Assembly: GCF_001557215.1 (NCBI RefSeq)
Contig: NZ_LSJM01000177.1
Coordinates: 1 to 5,745, forward strand
Length of the DNA: 5,745 bases
Origin: Sphingomonas sp. CCH9-E2
Lineage (GTDB): Bacteria; Pseudomonadota; Alphaproteobacteria; Sphingomonadales; Sphingomonadaceae
Direction: 5' to 3'
Every line of letters begins with the position of its first letter. Within the stretch, counting starts at the first letter, position 1. Of the stretch, positions 1 to 5,745 are shown in pieces. Position numbers and translations under genes: made by a program. The notes below the pieces were generated by a model. The model ran no database searches and was not told the DNA's origin. It worked only from the letters and a program-made list of their open reading frames with translations.

Positions 1-610
1 CGTCTGCACGGAACAGGAAGATGCCACCATTCCACACATGGTCGCCGCTCGCGACCATCGCCTCTGCCACGGCACGCTCGGGCTTTTCCACGAAGCGCGC
101 GACGCGGTGGATGCCCTCCCCGATCGCCTCACCGACGCGGATATAGCCATAGCCGGTTTCGGGATGATCGGGGCTGATCCCAAACGTCGCCATCCAGCCG
201 TCCCGCACGGCCGGCAGCGCGGCCTCGATCGCCGCGTGAAACGCCGGGATATCCGCGATGACATGGTCCGACGGCATCACCAGCAGCGGCGCGCTGCCAT
301 CGACCGCCAGCGCGGCCAGCGCAATGGCCGGCGCGGTGTTACGGCCCATCGGCTCCAGGATCATCGCGCGGATCGCGTCTGCTCCGCCCAATTGCTGCTC
401 GATCATGTCGGCGTGCAGCGCATTGGCGACCACGATCGGCGCGCCGAACCCCGCCTCGGCCGGTGCACGCTGCGCGGTCAGCTGCAGCATCGTCTCGTCA
501 GCAGTCAGCGCCAGCATCTGCTTGGGCCGTTCGGGGCGCGACATCGGCCATAACCGGGTGCCCGAACCGCCCGACAGGATCACCGGGACGATCGCTTCAT
601 GCTCGCTCAT
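1..610 (-). CDS. manC: Mannose-1-phosphate guanylyltransferase (GDP-mannose pyrophosphorylase), N-terminal part
   Basis: Reading the minus strand from the ATG at 610 gives 203 uninterrupted codons that leave the window at base 1, so the C-terminus is missing. The enzyme makes GDP-mannose from mannose-1-phosphate and GTP in the cytoplasm, feeding exopolysaccharide synthesis. Visible family signatures, in order: the nucleotide-binding loop GGSGTRLWP (residues 14-22) followed by PKQ (29-31, with the expected Arg19 and Lys30); EPMGRNTAPA (86-95); MPSDH (112-116, metal-binding Asp115); FGI-x4-PETGYGYI (143-157); FVEKP (173-177); and WNGGIFLFRA (193-202). The start is supported by GAAGGG six bases upstream and by the usual short lead before the GG-x-G-x-R loop. 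Whether it is the short form (about 350 residues) or carries the C-terminal phosphomannose isomerase domain (about 470) cannot be seen. The symbol manC is a family name; xanB or cpsB are used for the same activity. It is divergent from the sugar transferase gene and shares its upstream region. Confidence 0.95.
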   Translation of the reverse strand, partial: MSEHEAIVPVILSGGSGTRLWPMSRPERPKQMLALTADETMLQLTAQRAPAEAGFGAPIVVANALHADMIEQQLGGADAIRAMILEPMGRNTAPAIALAALAVDGSAPLLVMPSDHVIADIPAFHAAIEAALPAVRDGWMATFGISPDHPETGYGYIRVGEAIGEGIHRVARFVEKPERAVAEAMVASGDHVWNGGIFLFRAD

Positions 611-616
611 GTATTG

Positions 617-622
617 CCCTTC
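617..622 (-). promoter_or_regulatory. Ribosome binding site of the guanylyltransferase gene
   Basis: GAAGGG on the minus strand lies six bases before the ATG at 610. This good Shine-Dalgarno match decides in favour of that start over the out-of-frame ATG at 600. Confidence 0.6.
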
Positions 623-737
623 AAAGCCCCCGCCGCGTGACACCCATAGGCGGCACCGGCTGCACTCCCAAACACTTATCTGGGCCGCAGTTTCCGCCAT
701 TCAGCATTTCTTCGTCAATTTCGCCGACATGGGGGCC

Positions 738-758
738 AGTGTCGGATTTGTTTACACT
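738..758. promoter_or_regulatory. Candidate operator: inverted repeat AGTGT-N11-ACACT
   Basis: A perfect 5-base inverted repeat, AGTGT at 738-742 and ACACT at 754-758, has its half-site centres 16 bases apart, roughly one and a half helical turns. It lies 22 bases before the ATG of the sugar transferase gene and overlaps a possible -10 box (TACACT, 753-758). Seen from its core the element reads TGTCGGATTTGTTTACA. Such a dyad could bind a dimeric regulator; PrsR, encoded in the same operon and carrying a Fis-type helix-turn-helix, is the obvious candidate, but this is inference from position. A 5-base dyad can also occur by chance. Confidence 0.35.
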
Positions 759-780
759 CGCGCTTTAGGGTTGGGCCATC

Positions 781-2169
781 ATGATCCGCCTGTTCAAACA
801 CTATATCCCGAACGCCGTGCTGCTGCTGGCGCTGTTCGACATCGTGCTGCTGTTCGCGGCGGCCGAGTTCGGCTGGATCTATCGCGCGCACCAGATCGGA
901 ATGGATGTCGAACCGATCGTCACGCGCATCCCCCAGATGCTCAGCTTCGTCGCCAGCCTCGAACTCGCGATGATCGCGGTCGGCGTCTATGGCGCGGATT
1001 CGCTGCAATCGAACCGCGTTGCCACCGCGCGCCTGCTCGTCGCGATCTCGCTCGGCACCATCTTCCTGGCGGTGATCTTCTTCCTCGTTCCAGCGCTCAC
1101 CTTCTGGCGTTCGAACCTGCTCTACGCGATGCTCGCGTCGTTCGTGGCGCTGTTCGCGCTGCGCATCCTGCTCGGCAAGACGCTGGGCAGTCAGGTGTTC
1201 AAGCGCCGCGTCGTCGTGCTCGGCGCCGGCCCGCGCGCCGAGCGGCTGAAGGTCCTGTCCAAGAAGCCCGGGTCGGGCTTCGTCGTGGTCGGCTATGTGT
1301 CGATGAGCGAGGCGAACCGCGTCATTCCCGAAGCGATCGCGCGCGACGCGATCTACAACCTCGCCGACCATGTCGTGCTGCTCAACGCGAGCGAAGTGGT
1401 GCTGGCGCTCGAAGAACGCCGCAACGCGCTCCCGCTCAAGGATCTGCTGCGGATCAAGACCACCGGCGTCCATGTCAACGAGATTTCGACCTTTCTCGAG
1501 CGCGAGACCGGCCGCGTCGACCTGCAGTCGGTCAACCCCAGCTGGCTGATCTTCTCCGACGGCTTCTCCTCCGGTCGTATGCTGTCGAGCATGTTCAAGC
1601 GGCTGTTCGACATCGCCGCCAGCCTGATCCTGCTCGCGCTTACGCTACCGCTGATCGCGCTCGGCGCGCTCGCGGTAAAGCTGGAGAGCAAGGGTCCCGC
1701 CTTCTATCGCCAGCGCCGCGTCGGCCTCTACGGTCAGGGCTTCGACATCATCAAGCTGCGCTCGATGCGCCAGGATGCCGAGGTCGCCGGCAAGGCCGTC
1801 TGGGCCGAAAAGGACGATCCGCGCATCACCCGCGTCGGCCGCTTCATCCGCAAGGTGCGGATCGACGAGCTGCCGCAATGCTGGAGCGTGCTGAAGGGCG
1901 AGATGAGCTTTGTCGGCCCGCGCCCGGAACGCCCGCAATTCGTCGAGGATCTGGAACAGCAGCTGCCCTATTATGCCGAGCGCCACATGGTGAAGCCCGG
2001 CATTACTGGCTGGGCGCAGATCAACTATCCCTATGGCGCGTCGATCGAGGATAGCCGGCAGAAGCTGGAATATGACCTTTATTACGCCAAGAACTACTCG
2101 CCCTTCCTCGACCTGCTGATCCTGCTCCAGACGTTGCGCGTCGTCCTGTTCCCGGACGGAGCGCGGTAA
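781..2169 (+). CDS. EpsB-like sugar-1-phosphate transferase, PEP-CTERM/XrtA-associated
   Basis: This 462-residue inner-membrane protein belongs to the polyprenyl glycosylphosphotransferase family, which moves a hexose-1-phosphate from a UDP-sugar to undecaprenyl phosphate as the first step of exopolysaccharide assembly. Four hydrophobic segments lie near residues 11-30, 54-72, 85-106 and 113-131. A nucleotide-binding-like fold follows with VVVLGAGPRAERL (144-156), then a fifth hydrophobic segment (about 270-295). The catalytic domain shows KLRSMRQDAE (325-334), DPRITRVGRFIRK (346-358), the acidic pair Asp362-Glu363 in IDELPQ, MSFVGPRPERPQF (375-387) and KPGITGWAQINYPYGAS (405-421). Length and domain order fit full-length initiating transferases. 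The YPYG-x-S-x-x-D version of the C-terminal motif and the prsK/prsR neighbours point to the PEP-CTERM-associated subgroup (TIGR03013-like). The sugar cannot be read from sequence. The ATG is preceded by AGGG at 767-770, about ten bases away. The next gene starts four bases after its stop. Confidence 0.92.
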   Translation: MIRLFKHYIPNAVLLLALFDIVLLFAAAEFGWIYRAHQIGMDVEPIVTRIPQMLSFVASLELAMIAVGVYGADSLQSNRVATARLLVAISLGTIFLAVIFFLVPALTFWRSNLLYAMLASFVALFALRILLGKTLGSQVFKRRVVVLGAGPRAERLKVLSKKPGSGFVVVGYVSMSEANRVIPEAIARDAIYNLADHVVLLNASEVVLALEERRNALPLKDLLRIKTTGVHVNEISTFLERETGRVDLQSVNPSWLIFSDGFSSGRMLSSMFKRLFDIAASLILLALTLPLIALGALAVKLESKGPAFYRQRRVGLYGQGFDIIKLRSMRQDAEVAGKAVWAEKDDPRITRVGRFIRKVRIDELPQCWSVLKGEMSFVGPRPERPQFVEDLEQQLPYYAERHMVKPGITGWAQINYPYGASIEDSRQKLEYDLYYAKNYSPFLDLLILLQTLRVVLFPDGAR

Positions 2170-2173
2170 CGCG

Positions 2174-4210
2174 ATGCTCGCGACGCTGATCCTCTGGGGC
2201 CATGCGCTCGCCGCCCTGCTGTTCGGCGCGATCGGCCTGTGGGCGCTGCGCAGCGGCGAGGCGACGATGCCGCGCATCCCGCTTTCTGCGGCGCTGACCG
2301 TCACCGCGCTGTGGGCGCTCGCAGTAGCCGGGATCGGTGAAAGCGACCTCGTGACGCAGATCGCGGGCGCAGCGCGCAACCTCGCCTGGTTCGGCTTCAT
2401 GGTCGCGCTCTATCGCGGCGGAGCGATCGAGCGGCCGCCCGCCGCGATCGGCACCGTGTTCGGGGTCGTCGCGGTCGTCATCCTGATGGCGGCGACACTC
2501 GACATCTTCACCAGCGCCGCCGGCGATCTGCCACGCCCGATGCTCGACGCGTCGCTGTTGCTCAAGATGCTAGCGACCGTCGCCGCACTGTTGCTGATTC
2601 AGGGGCTGCACAGCGCGCTCGCGCCGCGTCAGAGTCATGCGGTGCGCCCGGTGATCCTCGCGCTCGGGGCGATGTGGCTGGTCGACATCAACCTGCTCGC
2701 CGTCGCCTGGCTGGTCGAGCGCTGGCCGCTTCAGCTGATCGCGGTGCGCGGCTTTGCCATGGCGTTGATCGCGATGGCCATCGCCGCCGGGCTGCAACAG
2801 CGCGGCGACCGGCCGGTTCAGATGTCGCGCACCGTCATCTATCAGGCGCTGACCCTGATCGCGATCGGCGTCTATGTCGCGCTGCTCGCCGCCGCCACCA
2901 GCGCGCTCGCCGCGATCGGCGGGCCGGACGCACGTCTGCTCCAGACCGCCTTCGTCTTCGGGTCCACCGCCGCGATCCTCACGCTGGTTTCCAGCTCGTG
3001 GCTGCGCGCCTGGATCAAGGTGAAGCTCGCCAAGCATTTCTTCCGCCACCGCTACGACTATCGCGCCGAATGGATGCGCTTCACCGAGACGCTGGGCGAG
3101 CCCGATGGCACGGCGACGCTGGACGAACGCATCGTCAAGGCGCTCGCCGACCTGACCGACTCCCCCGCGGGCGTGCTGCTGCTGCCACAGGGTGACAGCT
3201 TCACCGTCGGTGCCGGCTGGAACATCGCGCGCGCCGACCTGCCCACGGCCTATGGCGAAAGCTGGCAGCGCGACCGCGTCGATCCCGCACTGGTGGTCGA
3301 ACTCGACACCGGCGCAGGCGCCGATGCGGTGCCGCCATCGATCCGTGCCTGGGACCAGGCCTGGGTGGTCGTGCCACTGCCGCACCAGCAAAAGCTCGCC
3401 GGCGCGATCGTGCTTGCCCGCCCGCCGGTCCCCCGTGCGCTCGACTGGGAGGATTTCGACCTGCTCAAGGCCGCAGGGCGCCAAGTCGCAAGCCATATCG
3501 CCGAAGAACGCGCGCAGGAGGCACTGGCCGAGGCCGAGCGCTTCGACGAATTCAACCGCCGCTTCGCCTTCATCATGCACGACATCAAGAATCTGGTGAG
3601 CCAGCTGACCCTGGTCGCGCGCAATGCCGAGCGTCACGCCGACAATCCCGAATTCCGCGCCGACATGGTCGCGACGCTGCAGAATTCGGCGGGCCGCATG
3701 AACGACCTGCTCGCGCGCCTGTCCCAGCATCACCGCGCCCGCAACGAACCGCCGGTCGCCATGCCACTCGCGCCCGTGCTCCGCCGCATCGCGCGCAGCC
3801 GCGAGAAGACCCATCCGGTCGAGGTGGTGAGCAAGGGCGACCCGATCGCGATCGCCGATCCCGCCCGCCTCGAAACCCTGCTTGGCCATCTCGTCCAGAA
3901 TGCCATCGACGCCAGCGAGCCGGAAGCGCGCGTCACCCTCGCCATTGTCGAGCTGGGCGATGCGGTCGCGATCGACGTGATCGACCGCGGCTGCGGCATG
4001 TCGCCCGCGTTCATCCGGGAAAAGCTGTTCCGCCCGTTCGTCTCGTCCAAATCCGGCGGCTTCGGCATCGGCGCGTTCGAGGCGCGCAAGCTGGCCGAGG
4101 AAATGGGCGGACGGCTCGACGTCTCCAGTGCGGAGGGGCGTGGCAGCCGCTTCCGCGTCACCCTGCGCGCCGCGCGCGCCGATGCCAACGCCCTTGGAAA
4201 CGCCGCATGA
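2174..4210 (+). CDS. prsK: PEP-CTERM/XrtA-system sensor histidine kinase PrsK
   Basis: A 678-residue membrane histidine kinase, expected to autophosphorylate and pass phosphate to PrsR. About nine hydrophobic segments fill residues 3-275 (for example 4-24, 93-112, 125-146, 158-182, 223-248, 257-275) with short loops and no large periplasmic domain, so any signal is probably sensed in or at the membrane. A GAF-like cytoplasmic domain follows at about 312-445. The H-box is FIMHDIKNLVSQL with phospho-acceptor His469. The ATPase domain has the N-box NAIDAS (Asn576), G1 box DRGCGM (604-609), LFRPFVSSKSGG (617-629 region), G2 box GFGIGAF (629-635) and a C-terminal GRGSRFRVTL. All catalytic motifs are intact, and architecture and size match PrsK (TIGR02916-like). 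GGAG at 2158-2161 lies 12 bases before the ATG, rather far, so translation may be coupled to the upstream gene four bases away. Its stop overlaps the prsR start as ATGA. Confidence 0.95.
   Translation: MLATLILWGHALAALLFGAIGLWALRSGEATMPRIPLSAALTVTALWALAVAGIGESDLVTQIAGAARNLAWFGFMVALYRGGAIERPPAAIGTVFGVVAVVILMAATLDIFTSAAGDLPRPMLDASLLLKMLATVAALLLIQGLHSALAPRQSHAVRPVILALGAMWLVDINLLAVAWLVERWPLQLIAVRGFAMALIAMAIAAGLQQRGDRPVQMSRTVIYQALTLIAIGVYVALLAAATSALAAIGGPDARLLQTAFVFGSTAAILTLVSSSWLRAWIKVKLAKHFFRHRYDYRAEWMRFTETLGEPDGTATLDERIVKALADLTDSPAGVLLLPQGDSFTVGAGWNIARADLPTAYGESWQRDRVDPALVVELDTGAGADAVPPSIRAWDQAWVVVPLPHQQKLAGAIVLARPPVPRALDWEDFDLLKAAGRQVASHIAEERAQEALAEAERFDEFNRRFAFIMHDIKNLVSQLTLVARNAERHADNPEFRADMVATLQNSAGRMNDLLARLSQHHRARNEPPVAMPLAPVLRRIARSREKTHPVEVVSKGDPIAIADPARLETLLGHLVQNAIDASEPEARVTLAIVELGDAVAIDVIDRGCGMSPAFIREKLFRPFVSSKSGGFGIGAFEARKLAEEMGGRLDVSSAEGRGSRFRVTLRAARADANALGNAA
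4196..4200 (+). promoter_or_regulatory. Ribosome binding site of prsR
   Basis: GGAAA lies six bases before the prsR ATG and inside the end of prsK. With the ATGA stop-start overlap it supports coupled translation of kinase and regulator. Confidence 0.5.
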
Positions 4211-5568
4211 CCGACAAGCCCGCCCCGCTCCCCAAATTGCTGATCGTGGAGGATGATCCCGGCCTGCAGCGCCAGCTGCGCTGGGCCTATGAGGGCTATC
4301 AGATCCTGCCTGCCAGCGACCGTGAGAGCGCCATCGCGCTGCTCCGCGCCGAGGAGCCGGCAGTGGTCACGCTCGACCTCGGCCTGCCGCCCGATCCCGA
4401 TGGCACCAGCGAGGGGTTCGCGGTGCTCGAAGCCATTCTGGCGCTCAAGCCCGATACCAAGGTGATCGTCGCCTCCGGCCATGGCGCGCATGAATCGATG
4501 CTGCGCGCCATCGCGATGGGGGCGTGGGACTTCTACCAGAAGCCGATCGACATCGACGCGCTCGGCCTGATCGTCGCGCGTGCCTTCCACGTCCATGCGC
4601 TCGAAGCCGAAAACCGCCGCCTCGCCGCGCGCGCCGAGAGCGGCAATGCGCTCGGCGGCATCATCACCGGCGCGCCCGAGATGCTCAAGGTCACCCGCAC
4701 GATCGAGCGCGTCGCCCCCGCCGATGTCTCGGTCATGCTGCTCGGTGCGAGCGGCACCGGCAAGGAACTGCTCGCGCGCGGCCTGCACGAAGCGAGCGGA
4801 CGCAAGGGCGCGTTCGTCGCGATCAACTGCGCCGCAATCCCCGAAACCCTGCTCGAATCCGAACTGTTCGGCCATGAGAAGGGCGCGTTCACCGGCGCGG
4901 TCAAGACGACCGAGGGCAAGATCGAACAGGCGCAGGGCGGCACATTGTTCCTCGACGAGATCGGCGACGTGCCGCTCCCGCTCCAGGTCAAACTGCTCCG
5001 CTTTCTGCAGGAGCGCGTGATCGAGCGGATCGGCGGGCGCAAGCCGATCCCCGTCGACACCCGCGTCGTGTGCGCGACGCATCAGGACATCGACGCGATG
5101 GTCGCGGCGAACAGCTTCCGCGAAGATCTTTACTACCGCCTCGCCGAGATTGTCGTGCGCATCCCCAGCCTGGCCGAACGACCGGGCGATGCCGGCCTGC
5201 TCGCGCGCCATTTGCTCCACAAGCACGCCAGCGCGATGAAGCTGCCCGCCAAGAGCTTCGCCCCCGACGCGATCGACGCGATCGACGCGTGGCACTGGCC
5301 GGGCAATGTCCGTGAGCTCGAGAATCGCGTGAAGCGCGCGACAATCATGGCCGATGGCAAGCTCGTCACCGCCGCCGATCTCGACCTCGCGCCCGCGGAA
5401 GACCCCGAGCCGATCAATCTCAAGGCGATCCGCGAGGCCGCCGACCGCCGCGCCATCGCCAACGCACTGGCGCGGGCGGAGGGCAATATCTCCGGCACCG
5501 CGCGTCTGCTCGGGATCAGCCGCCCCACCCTCTATGACCTGATGAAGGCCTATGACCTCCAGCCCTGA
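4207..5568 (+). CDS. prsR: PEP-CTERM/XrtA-system sigma-54 response regulator PrsR
   Basis: A 453-residue NtrC-class activator, the expected partner of PrsK. The receiver domain (about 10-125) has the acidic pair Asp16-Asp17, phospho-acceptor Asp57 in VTLDLGLPP, Ser90 in VIVASGHG and Lys112 in FYQKP. After Asp57 it carries the stretch PPDPDGTSEG, which I associate with the PrsR subfamily. The AAA+ domain (about 148-385) has Walker A GASGTGKE (180-187), the sigma-54 contact loop GAFTGA (226-231), Walker B LFLDE (247-251), the FREDLYYRL region and WPGNVRELENRVKRA. A Fis-type helix-turn-helix closes the protein (RAIANALARAEGNISGTARLLGISRPTLYDLMK, about 417-449). Because GAFTGA is intact it should drive RpoN-dependent promoters; in described XrtA systems its targets include PEP-CTERM protein genes (TIGR02915-like family). 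It overlaps prsK by four bases, and the next gene starts inside its last six codons. Nothing appears truncated. Confidence 0.95.
   Translation: MTDKPAPLPKLLIVEDDPGLQRQLRWAYEGYQILPASDRESAIALLRAEEPAVVTLDLGLPPDPDGTSEGFAVLEAILALKPDTKVIVASGHGAHESMLRAIAMGAWDFYQKPIDIDALGLIVARAFHVHALEAENRRLAARAESGNALGGIITGAPEMLKVTRTIERVAPADVSVMLLGASGTGKELLARGLHEASGRKGAFVAINCAAIPETLLESELFGHEKGAFTGAVKTTEGKIEQAQGGTLFLDEIGDVPLPLQVKLLRFLQERVIERIGGRKPIPVDTRVVCATHQDIDAMVAANSFREDLYYRLAEIVVRIPSLAERPGDAGLLARHLLHKHASAMKLPAKSFAPDAIDAIDAWHWPGNVRELENRVKRATIMADGKLVTAADLDLAPAEDPEPINLKAIREAADRRAIANALARAEGNISGTARLLGISRPTLYDLMKAYDLQP
5266..5289 (+). repeat. Short tandem repeat GACGCGATC, 2.7 copies, inside prsR
   Basis: Two full copies of the 9-base unit GACGCGATC and a partial third (GACGCG) encode DAI-DAI-DA in the helix just before the WPGNVRELEN motif. 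The repeat is in frame and the protein length around it looks normal for the family. It is most likely codon and helix composition bias; a 9-base slip would leave the frame intact. Confidence 0.5.
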
Positions 5569-5745
5569 ACCCCGCCGCCGTCGTCGCCGCTCGGGCGAAG
5601 CACGCGCCCGGCGCGGCGTCACGCTGCGCCGCCTGGTCGTGTTCGGCCTGTGCCTCGGCGCCTTCGCGGTCGCGCTCTTCGCCTTCAAATCGGTCATCAC
5701 CGACCGCCCCGACCCCGCCGCCGCGCGCGCGGCGCTGGCGCGCAG
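5552..5745 (+). CDS. N-terminus of a membrane-anchored protein, possibly a TPR protein (partial)
   Basis: An open frame starts at the ATG at 5552, overlaps the end of prsR by 17 bases in another frame and runs off the right edge after 64 codons. It begins MTSSPEPRRRRRRSGEARAR, an arginine-rich cytoplasmic-looking leader, followed by one hydrophobic segment of about 20 residues (about 27-46, VVFGLCLGAFAVALFAF). After the membrane segment comes TDRPDPAAARAALAR, an alanine-rich amphipathic beginning that would suit tetratricopeptide helices. The charge bias (Arg inside) predicts a single-pass protein with its bulk in the periplasm. GAAGG at 5544-5548 is only three bases from the ATG, a short spacing; the in-frame ATG at 5534 is excluded because it meets TGA two codons later. 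By position it could be the TPR protein PrsT often found in XrtA loci, but too little is visible to name it. Confidence 0.75.
   Translation, partial: MTSSPEPRRRRRRSGEARARRGVTLRRLVVFGLCLGAFAVALFAFKSVITDRPDPAAARAALAR

Larger units (their letters stand above)
611..780. promoter_or_regulatory. Divergent intergenic region with presumed promoters
   Basis: These 170 bases separate two divergent genes, so both promoters should lie here. The stretch around 696-760 is clearly more A/T-rich than the flanking genes. On the minus strand TTGACG (718-713) resembles a -35 box, but the hexamer 17 bases on is GGAAAC, a poor -10; GATAAG (680-675) is a better -10 but has only a weak -35 (TGAATG, 703-698). On the plus strand TACACT (753-758) could be a -10 with no good -35. 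I see no sigma-54 element of the form TGGCAC-N5-TTGC on the plus strand. Exact promoters are therefore not assigned. No tRNA, small RNA, terminator or further open frame of note was seen. Confidence 0.5.

Noticed and set aside
38..553. Plus-strand open frame of 171 codons at the left end.
   Set aside because: It is antisense to the guanylyltransferase, whose motifs are unmistakable on the minus strand.
632..646. GG-N10-GC spacing on the minus strand (TGGGTGTCACGCGGC) as a sigma-54 promoter for the guanylyltransferase.
   Set aside because: Only the GG and GC dinucleotides match; the CAC and TT positions do not, and the implied start would leave almost no room before the ribosome binding site.
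632..654. Possible hairpin GCCGC-N13-GCGGC between the divergent genes.
   Set aside because: Only a 5-base stem with a 13-base loop and no T-run. A terminator makes no sense between divergent starts, and such stems are common at this GC content.
258..2054. Long plus-strand open frame (598 codons) crossing the guanylyltransferase, the intergenic region and the sugar transferase in another frame.
   Set aside because: Its translation is Arg/Ala/Pro-rich and featureless, and it overlaps two clearly identified genes and the intergenic region. It is a by-product of scarce stop codons in GC-rich DNA.
2570..3889. Minus-strand open frame of 439 codons opposite prsK.
   Set aside because: No domain or sensible hydrophobic pattern; antisense shadow of prsK.
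3730..5700. Long open frame on the minus strand (656 codons) opposite prsR and the end of prsK.
   Set aside because: It lies antisense to genes with complete catalytic motifs; its translation is low-complexity and rich in Arg, Asp, Gly and Ala without any recognisable domain, as expected for the opposite strand of GC-rich genes.
1..5745. Mobile elements, CRISPR arrays, tRNA or rRNA genes, phage or toxin-antitoxin modules.
   Set aside because: No terminal inverted repeats, transposase motifs, regularly spaced repeats or RNA gene sequences were seen; base composition is even across the coding regions.

Overview
The window is a densely coded, GC-rich piece of a proteobacterial chromosome. Codon choice (heavy G/C in third positions) and the character of the proteins suggest a sphingomonad-type alphaproteobacterium such as Sphingomonas or a relative. 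That assignment rests on overall impression, not on a marker gene. Five genes cover almost everything; the only real gap is about 170 bases between the divergent first and second genes.

Layout: bases 1-610 (minus strand) hold the N-terminal 203 codons of a mannose-1-phosphate guanylyltransferase, which runs off the left edge. Bases 611-780 are a divergent intergenic region with a small dyad, AGTGT-N11-ACACT, close to the start of the rightward genes. From 781 four genes run rightward without a break: a polyprenyl-phosphate sugar-1-phosphate transferase of the EpsB-like, PEP-CTERM-associated type (781-2169); a multi-pass membrane histidine kinase PrsK (2174-4210); its sigma-54-activator response regulator PrsR (4207-5568); and the start of a membrane-anchored protein (5552 onward) cut by the right edge, possibly a TPR protein. 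The junctions are a 4-base gap, a 4-base ATGA overlap and a 17-base overlap, so this is very probably one operon.

Together the genes describe the regulatory and initiating part of an XrtA/PEP-CTERM exopolysaccharide-linked protein-sorting system. The guanylyltransferase would make GDP-mannose for polysaccharide. The transferase would load the first sugar phosphate onto the lipid carrier. PrsK and PrsR would switch on sigma-54-dependent genes, in known systems those for PEP-CTERM proteins and their partners. The exosortase XrtA itself and any PEP-CTERM substrate are not in the window. The system type is known; the least explained items are the intergenic dyad, the lack of a clear sigma-54 promoter in front of the operon, and the identity of the truncated last gene.
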